Positions 14,928-19,219 of a DNA stretch of 19,219 nt are shown piece by piece. Location of the stretch: positions 1 through 19,219 of the forward strand of contig JAKATQ010000016.1 of the NCBI GenBank assembly GCA_021818665.1. Reading direction: 5' to 3'. The position numbers and the translations under genes were made by a program. Positions within the stretch are counted from its first letter, which is position 1. The number at the start of each line of letters is the position of its first letter. The notes under the pieces are model-generated. The model ran no database searches. It was given only the letters and a program-made list of their open reading frames with translations, and was not told the origin of the DNA. This DNA comes from Nanobdellota archaeon. GTDB lineage: Archaea > Nanobdellota > Nanobdellia > Parvarchaeales > Parvarchaeaceae.

Positions 14928-16247
14928 ATGGATGGATTTGAATCGATGGGGTTGAACTCTAATTTGCTTTCTGCGCTAAAGAGGATAAATTTCAATGATC
15001 CTACAGATGTACAGAAAGAAGCAATACCCGTGGTGCTCACTGGAAAAGATGTTGTTGTTAGGGCCAAAACCGGGACTGGAAAGACGGGTGCGTTTCTTAT
15101 ACCGATAATGCAGATGACAAAGGCGGAGGAATTTAATTCTGCTCTAGTAATACTGCCTACTAGGGAGCTGGCACTTCAGGTCGCGCATGCTGCTGAAAGC
15201 ATAGCGGAAAGCCTAGGTCTTAGAGTAGCTACGGTATATGGTGGCGCGTCTATGGACGTCCAGATTAGGAGTCTCAGGAAGGGTGTTAATATAATCGTAG
15301 GAACCCCCGGCAGGCTTATAGACCTGATGCGACAGGGCGAGCTGACTCTTCAAAAAATAAAGTTCCTCGTACTTGACGAAGCGGACATAATGTTCGACAT
15401 GGGCTTTATAGAAGATATTCAGTTCCTAATATCGAAATTACCCACTTCAAGGCAGACTATGCTCTTTTCTGCCACCATGCCGGAAAGCGTTTCTGCCCTT
15501 GCGCGAGATTATATGCGGGAGCCCGTACGGATAAGCGTCGGACGTGAAGAGGAGGTGACTGTAACCACCATAAAGCACTATTACGCGATAGCGCGGGGAA
15601 GGGAAAAACTCTCAATGTTATTGGCATATATAAAACAGTACAAACCAGAAAAGACCATAGTTTTTGTTAACACGCAGAGGATGGCCGATTTGATATTCGA
15701 ACTTCTAAAAAAGGAAGGTTTCGATGTCGCGCTTATGCATGGCGGCCTTAGCCAAGCTAAACGTGAATACTCTCTATCAGGTTTTAGAAAAAGCACGCAG
15801 TTTCTTATAGCAACAAACGTCGCGGCTCGAGGCTTAGATATAGGCGGCATATCCGACATAATAAACTTCGATGCTCCTGAAGAACCTGCAGTGTATGTGC
15901 ACCGGGTCGGCAGATCTGCTAGGATGGGGGCAGATGGACGTGCGTTTACGATATTTTCGCACGCGGAAAGATACCTGGTGGATGAGATACCTTCGTACGC
16001 AAAAGTAAAAATGGAACACCTAGACTTGGACACCGGTGCGTACAGGTACGCAGAGGAGTTCACGATTCCGCGCTTCGCACGCAGTCGTTTCGGCGGCGCC
16101 CAGTCTGGGCATCCCAAGAGACGTTTCGGCGATCAGCATCACGGTGGAAATCGCTCGGGATTTGGAGGGGGCCGTGGGGGCGGATCACGCAGACATGGCG
16201 GAGGTCATAGTGGATTCAGACACGGTTACGGCAGCGCCGGCCGATAA
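14928..16247 (+). CDS. DEAD-box ATP-dependent RNA helicase with Gly/Arg/His-rich tail
   Basis: It unwinds RNA structures, probably in ribosome assembly, RNA decay or cold response. Both RecA-like domains are complete in 439 residues: the Q motif around TDVQKEAIP (26-34), motif I AKTGTGKT (46-53), Ia PTRELALQ, TPGRL, motif II DEAD (150-153), SAT (181-183), motif IV IVFVNTQ, motif V ATNVAARGLDI and VI HRVGRSARMG. The last 55 or so residues are low complexity, rich in Gly, Arg, His and Phe (GFGGGRGGGSRRHGGGHSG), an RGG-like RNA-binding, probably disordered tail as in DeaD/CshA-type helicases. It is transcribed divergently from the methylcitrate operon and shares no evident function with it. Confidence 0.96.
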   Translation: MDGFESMGLNSNLLSALKRINFNDPTDVQKEAIPVVLTGKDVVVRAKTGTGKTGAFLIPIMQMTKAEEFNSALVILPTRELALQVAHAAESIAESLGLRVATVYGGASMDVQIRSLRKGVNIIVGTPGRLIDLMRQGELTLQKIKFLVLDEADIMFDMGFIEDIQFLISKLPTSRQTMLFSATMPESVSALARDYMREPVRISVGREEEVTVTTIKHYYAIARGREKLSMLLAYIKQYKPEKTIVFVNTQRMADLIFELLKKEGFDVALMHGGLSQAKREYSLSGFRKSTQFLIATNVAARGLDIGGISDIINFDAPEEPAVYVHRVGRSARMGADGRAFTIFSHAERYLVDEIPSYAKVKMEHLDLDTGAYRYAEEFTIPRFARSRFGGAQSGHPKRRFGDQHHGGNRSGFGGGRGGGSRRHGGGHSGFRHGYGSAGR

Positions 16248-16253
16248 AATCGT

Positions 16254-16462
16254 TTAGATCTCAGATGCGGCCAGTATCTTCCATAATTTATCTATTATGG
16301 CAGCATCCGCTAGAAACTTTCTCTTCCCATACCTTATGTTGTCTATAAGCGCGTCTAGGCTCTTTTTCTGGTCGTCCGCTATCTCAAGGACTGGAGGAGT
16401 CTTGTCTTCCGAATATCTTTATCTGCTTTGGGGCTCCCCAGCGCGTCAAAATCACCTGACAT
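16254..16462 (-). pseudogene. Small gene (about 69 residues) interrupted by a one-base frameshift
   Basis: On the minus strand an ATG at 16462 opens MSGDFDALGSPKADKDIR and runs to a stop at 16379-16381. A different frame, open from 16418, continues with KTPPVLEIADDQKKSLDALI and more, ending in KLWKILAASEI at a TAA (16254-16256). The second part has no good start of its own but shows the local codon style (ATA, AGG, GCG) and an amphipathic helical, Lys/Asp-rich look. The total span is 209 bp, one base short of a multiple of three, so a single missing base in 16382-16424 would explain it. Options are sequence error, a decayed gene or minus-one frameshifting; no canonical slippery heptamer is seen. 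Family unknown. It is convergent with the helicase gene, 6 bp away. Confidence 0.45.
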
Positions 16463-16502
16463 ATGCGGGGTAAGTTATTAAATTAAGTAAGAAATAAATG
16501 GA

Positions 16503-16510
16503 TATTTAAG
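16503..16510 (+). promoter_or_regulatory. TATA box for six-hairpin glycosidase, leaderless
   Basis: TATTTAAG begins 29 nt before the ATG at 16532. The same octamer occurs at the same distance before the ATG at 17647. Confidence 0.6.
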
Positions 16511-16531
16511 CATTTTATAGTTAATACTACT

Positions 16532-17587
16532 ATGGGAACGGTCGCAGAAGCACTCCGAGCACTCAGGTCCTGCAAGACTTTCGTGGGATTTTACGCCAGC
16601 GGAGATCGCTACAGATATGAATATTGGACGCGCGATCTGTCATTCAGCCTTAAAACGCTGCTCGGGCTTGGCTACCATAGGCAGGTAAAACGCCAACTCT
16701 CTGCCATATGGGCAAAACAGCGAAAAACCGGTGAGGTTCCGACTCTTTTCGTGAACAATCGACTCGTGTGGTTGCTAAAAAAGACTTTCAGGGCAGTTAA
16801 GATGCACCGGGTGCCTTTCATGCTGGAACACTATCTCGGCCTTGAATTCTTTTTTAACGAGTGGACCGTCGATTCCACGCCGCACGCCCTAATATCGACC
16901 TATGAATACGCTTCCCATACAATGGACAAAAGCCTGATTGAAAAGTTTGGACCGAATATAAAACTGGCGTTAGGCTACATAAAAAACCGTTCGACGAATG
17001 GCCTGCTTGTCGGATCTGACTGGCGCGATACGATGATACACCAAAAGGACAAAGTGCTTTTGTCAAACCAGTGTCTCCTTTACCGAATGTACGAGTTGCT
17101 TAGAAAGACGCGTGAGGCCGATTACATAAAGCGCAGGATAAACACGGATTTTTGGGATGGAGATCATTACATAGACCGGCTTGACAGTAAAAACATCGAC
17201 TCCCTTGGCTTGTCTCTCGGAGTAATATTCAATATCATTCCAAAAGACAGATATGCTTCGGTGGCTAAGCTTTTAAAGGCCTGCGAATCGAGATATGGCG
17301 TGCGGAATATGTTGATACGCGACAAAAACATGGATCCGGATCGGCTAAGGATCCCTACATGCGATCAGTATTCTGTAGTGTGGCCTTTTATATCATGCTA
17401 TGCGGCCATGGCGCTGAATAAGATGGGCTACAAGCGCCTTGCCATCGCGGAGATGAACAAGATGAGCGAGCTAAATGGCTTCAATGAATGGTACTCTCCA
17501 GATTCCGGAAAACCTTTGGGGAGCAAAAATCAGCTTTGGACCGCTGCTTTATACTTAGAAAGTGTAAAGGACGTGGGTCAAATCTGA
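16532..17587 (+). CDS. Six-hairpin (alpha/alpha)6 glycosidase, GH63/GH15/GDE-like
   Basis: It is probably a cytoplasmic glycoside hydrolase acting on an alpha-linked glucan, trehalose-type or glucosylated small molecule. The 351-residue protein has no signal peptide. Features of the (alpha/alpha)6 barrel class are RYEYWTRDLSFSL (28-40), DSTPHALISTYEYA (114-127), GSDWRDTM (161-168) with candidate acid Asp163 or Asp166, and the C-terminal FNEWYSPDSGKPLGSKNQLWTAALYLES (from 317). Glu319 in the last is the likely base. That ending is typical of GH63/GH37-type and debranching-like proteins. The length covers one barrel with no extra domains. Exact family and substrate are not resolved by eye. It has its own leaderless promoter. 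Confidence 0.7.
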   Translation: MGTVAEALRALRSCKTFVGFYASGDRYRYEYWTRDLSFSLKTLLGLGYHRQVKRQLSAIWAKQRKTGEVPTLFVNNRLVWLLKKTFRAVKMHRVPFMLEHYLGLEFFFNEWTVDSTPHALISTYEYASHTMDKSLIEKFGPNIKLALGYIKNRSTNGLLVGSDWRDTMIHQKDKVLLSNQCLLYRMYELLRKTREADYIKRRINTDFWDGDHYIDRLDSKNIDSLGLSLGVIFNIIPKDRYASVAKLLKACESRYGVRNMLIRDKNMDPDRLRIPTCDQYSVVWPFISCYAAMALNKMGYKRLAIAEMNKMSELNGFNEWYSPDSGKPLGSKNQLWTAALYLESVKDVGQI

Positions 17588-17617
17588 AGACTCTTTCGTT
17601 CCACGCAATAGTATTAT

Positions 17618-17625
17618 TATTTAAG
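17618..17625 (+). promoter_or_regulatory. TATA box for membrane protein gene, leaderless
   Basis: TATTTAAG begins 29 nt before the ATG at 17647, which supports that ATG over upstream in-frame codons overlapping the glycosidase gene. Confidence 0.6.
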
Positions 17626-17646
17626 ACACGTTCGCTTATTATTTAT

Positions 17647-18471
17647 ATGGATGTCCAGCCCCCACAGGAAACGCGCATGGTTTTGTATGACAAACCTCCA
17701 CGTGGTCCTGCTGCTAGTGGAACAAAAAAGGCGCTTCTAGGAGTAGGAGTCTTCCTCGTGGTATGCATTGCCGGATACTTAATGCTATCTTTGCTTTTCC
17801 CACAGGAGCTATCTCTGATAACTAGTGCCATCATATCAAATCTTAACAATCCCAAATCCAATCAGACGTTTGTGGCATCTGGTGTGAAATTCGTATATCC
17901 TGCAACGTGGGTGCCGGTAAACGTGAGCATATTCGCCTCTGTGGTATACAATCAGACTAACTCATCACAAAACAACCGGTTCCAGAACAAGACACAGATT
18001 GGGGTAATCGCACCTGCGTCTGAGATACTGTCTCTCGTGGCCAACGGACCTGGGCTCTTGAGCAGATATCTGAGCAATCCAAAGAGTTTTAGACCACCAT
18101 CAAACCTTACGTTTATAATAGCGGGGGCCGCTACGATATTAAACAGGAGTTTTAATCCTCGCCTAACTATAGTCGAAACTGTATCTAATGCGAGCATAAA
18201 AAACATAACTCTAGGTGGCTACAATGGTGTGCACGTAAACATCGCCAATGAAACGGTAATAAACATCACGGCGACGTACGCCGAACTCTCGGTGGCCGAA
18301 TCACACGGAAGCGTTTGCTTTGTCTTTGGATTTACTGGAGAACGCGGTGAGATTAGCGACCTGAACCAGTCTTTCTATAGGGTGTCCCAGAGCCTACAAT
18401 GCTCTTTTAGCCAGATAGGCACCAGCGTTCCAGTTCCAATCCTTGATAGGTTTCTTTCGCTTTTGAGCTGA
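17647..18471 (+). CDS. Single-pass membrane protein with glycosylated PsbP-like outer domain
   Basis: Function unknown. From the ATG at 17647 the protein has 274 residues: a Pro-rich, charged cytoplasmic N terminus (1-28), one transmembrane helix (about 29-50, LLGVGVFLVVCIAGYLMLSLL) and an outer domain. It lacks a cleavable signal, so type II topology (N-in) is expected. The outer domain begins GVKFVYPATWVPVNVS, resembling the F-x-YP-x-x-W opening of PsbP-like domains, and ends with a strand pattern (VCFVFGFTGE, then SFYRVSQSLQCSF) common in that fold. The family call is tentative. It contains 12 N-x-S/T sequons in about 200 residues, suggesting dense N-glycosylation, as in surface proteins of acidophilic archaea. 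The open frame runs upstream to 17488, but that part overlaps the glycosidase gene. Confidence 0.72.
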   Translation: MDVQPPQETRMVLYDKPPRGPAASGTKKALLGVGVFLVVCIAGYLMLSLLFPQELSLITSAIISNLNNPKSNQTFVASGVKFVYPATWVPVNVSIFASVVYNQTNSSQNNRFQNKTQIGVIAPASEILSLVANGPGLLSRYLSNPKSFRPPSNLTFIIAGAATILNRSFNPRLTIVETVSNASIKNITLGGYNGVHVNIANETVINITATYAELSVAESHGSVCFVFGFTGERGEISDLNQSFYRVSQSLQCSFSQIGTSVPVPILDRFLSLLS

Positions 18472-18644
18472 AGATTAACGCTTAGCTAATTTATTAATAT
18501 CAGCGGATCGTTCGTTATCTACGCGAGAATTTCCACTTTTTATAGCGCTAGTCGCCAATTTATCCTTGCGAACAATCTAAAGCGTATAGTATAGCACGAA
18601 ACGGTAGAAAACTATTTCGTAAAAAGACATTCTAAGAAAGGCTT
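18472..18644. other. Intergenic gap with orphan TATA-like box
   Basis: No open frame of note lies in these 173 bp between convergent genes. A TTTATTAATAT near 18490-18500 matches the synthetase-gene box (TTTATTAA), but no ATG follows at the usual distance. A run of A (18619-18624) would act as a T-rich terminator for the minus-strand aminotransferase. A small RNA is possible; no tRNA or C/D-box pattern was recognised. Confidence 0.35.
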
Positions 18645-19219
18645 CTAAGCACCATTCCGTCTTTCCTTGAGAAGAGTCCCCAATATCTCTACGCCAGTCC
18701 TTATCTCGTCGATGGACGGGTTGCTGAAGTTAAGTCTCATGGTGTTATGGCCCTTATCATTGTAATAAAATCCGGAGCCCGGTATGTATGCTACACCACG
18801 TTCTAATGCAAGTGGCAGGAGTTTGTGCGTGTCGAATTTTTCGTTTAGCCATACAAAAACAAACATCCCGCCCACCGGTCTGCTATAGCGACAATCACTC
18901 GGAAACCACTTGTCCAAGCTTTCCAACATGACGTCTTTTTTCTGGTTGTAGAGCATCTTTATTCGCGGGATATTCTGCTGTATGACGCCTCTCTTAAGGG
19001 TTTCCAGAGCTATCTTTTGGCTGAAAGTAGAGGTGTGCAGATCCACGCTTTGTTTCATAAGTTCTATCTTCGCTATGATCTCTTTGCTGGCTACGATCCA
19101 GCCGAGTCTTAAGCCTGGCGATAATATCTTGCTGAATGTGGAGGTATATATCACTCTGCCCTGCGTATCGAGGGATTTTAGCGCGGCCGGAGATGCTTCG
19201 CCGAAGGAAATAAACCCAT
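18645..19219 (-). CDS. PLP-dependent aminotransferase (class I/II, LysN/Kyn-aminotransferase-like), C-terminal part
   Basis: It transfers an amino group between an amino acid and a 2-oxoacid. The 5' end lies beyond the right edge; about 190 codons are visible. The frame runs through to the edge (ending LKSLDTQGR before VIYTSTFSK), so the GTG at 19154 is not a true start. The PLP lysine is in YTSTFSKILSPGLRLGW, the pattern of the aminoadipate/aromatic/branched-chain group (LysN, ARO8-like). The small domain follows with RPVGGMFVFVWL, RGVAYIPGSGFY and the substrate-carboxylate arginine of NTMRLNFSNP. It could supply 2-oxoacids for the dehydrogenase complex at the other end of the window, but that is only a possibility. 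Confidence 0.9.
   Translation of the reverse strand, partial: GFISFGEASPAALKSLDTQGRVIYTSTFSKILSPGLRLGWIVASKEIIAKIELMKQSVDLHTSTFSQKIALETLKRGVIQQNIPRIKMLYNQKKDVMLESLDKWFPSDCRYSRPVGGMFVFVWLNEKFDTHKLLPLALERGVAYIPGSGFYYNDKGHNTMRLNFSNPSIDEIRTGVEILGTLLKERRNGA

Noticed and set aside
16419..16439. Canonical minus-one slippery heptamer in the broken small gene
   Set aside because: The GGGGAGCCCCAAAG stretch does not fit X XXY YYZ in frame, and the second frame still has a TAA at 16419-16421, downstream of this stretch, so the shift must occur after it.
18500..18644. tRNA or C/D-box RNA in the last intergenic gap
   Set aside because: No cloverleaf, T-loop sequence, RTGATGA or CTGA boxes could be found by eye.

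Overview
The window looks like a stretch of an archaeal chromosome, probably from a small-genome acidophile-like lineage (Micrarchaeota/ARMAN or Thermoplasmata-like). This placement is inference. It rests on TATA boxes lying about 25-30 nt before start codons with almost no 5' leader, heavy use of ATA (Ile) and AGA/AGG (Arg), a two-subunit B12 mutase, a thiolase-DUF35 pair, and a surface protein dense in N-glycosylation sequons. Genes are tightly packed, and no tRNA, rRNA, CRISPR array or insertion sequence was seen.

Left block (1-3773, minus strand): a 2-oxoacid dehydrogenase complex in the order E1alpha, E1beta, E2, E3, with E3 cut by the left edge. Genes overlap or nearly touch. The E1alpha active-site loop is of the kind seen in branched-chain 2-oxoacid dehydrogenases, but substrate cannot be fixed from sequence. 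A 145-bp divergent promoter region separates it from the middle block.

Middle block (3919-12778, plus strand): an AMP-forming acyl-CoA synthetase of the acetoacetyl-CoA synthetase type, a thiolase-superfamily protein with glycine where the nucleophilic cysteine should be, its DUF35 zinc-ribbon/OB-fold partner, an acyl-CoA dehydrogenase, the large and small subunits of a coenzyme-B12 acyl-CoA mutase, a MeaB/ArgK-type G-protein chaperone and a gamma-class carbonic anhydrase-like protein. The mutase carries Phe89, Ala116 and Gln207, the residues expected of isobutyryl-CoA mutase rather than methylmalonyl-CoA mutase.

Right-middle block (12784-14812, minus strand): methylisocitrate lyase followed by a citrate/2-methylcitrate synthase, i.e. 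two steps of the 2-methylcitrate route for propionyl-CoA. Together the blocks read as a catabolic island for branched-chain amino acids or short acyl chains. The 2-oxoacid dehydrogenase makes branched acyl-CoAs; the mutase straightens isobutyryl-CoA to butyryl-CoA; the dehydrogenase and a thiolase-type enzyme take that on; and propionyl-CoA goes to methylcitrate instead of methylmalonyl-CoA.

Right end (14928-19219): a DEAD-box RNA helicase with a Gly/Arg/His-rich tail, a small minus-strand gene that seems split by a one-base frameshift, a six-hairpin glycosidase, a single-pass membrane protein with 12 N-glycosylation sequons, a 173-bp gap with an orphan TATA-like box, and the C-terminal part of a PLP aminotransferase that runs off the right edge.
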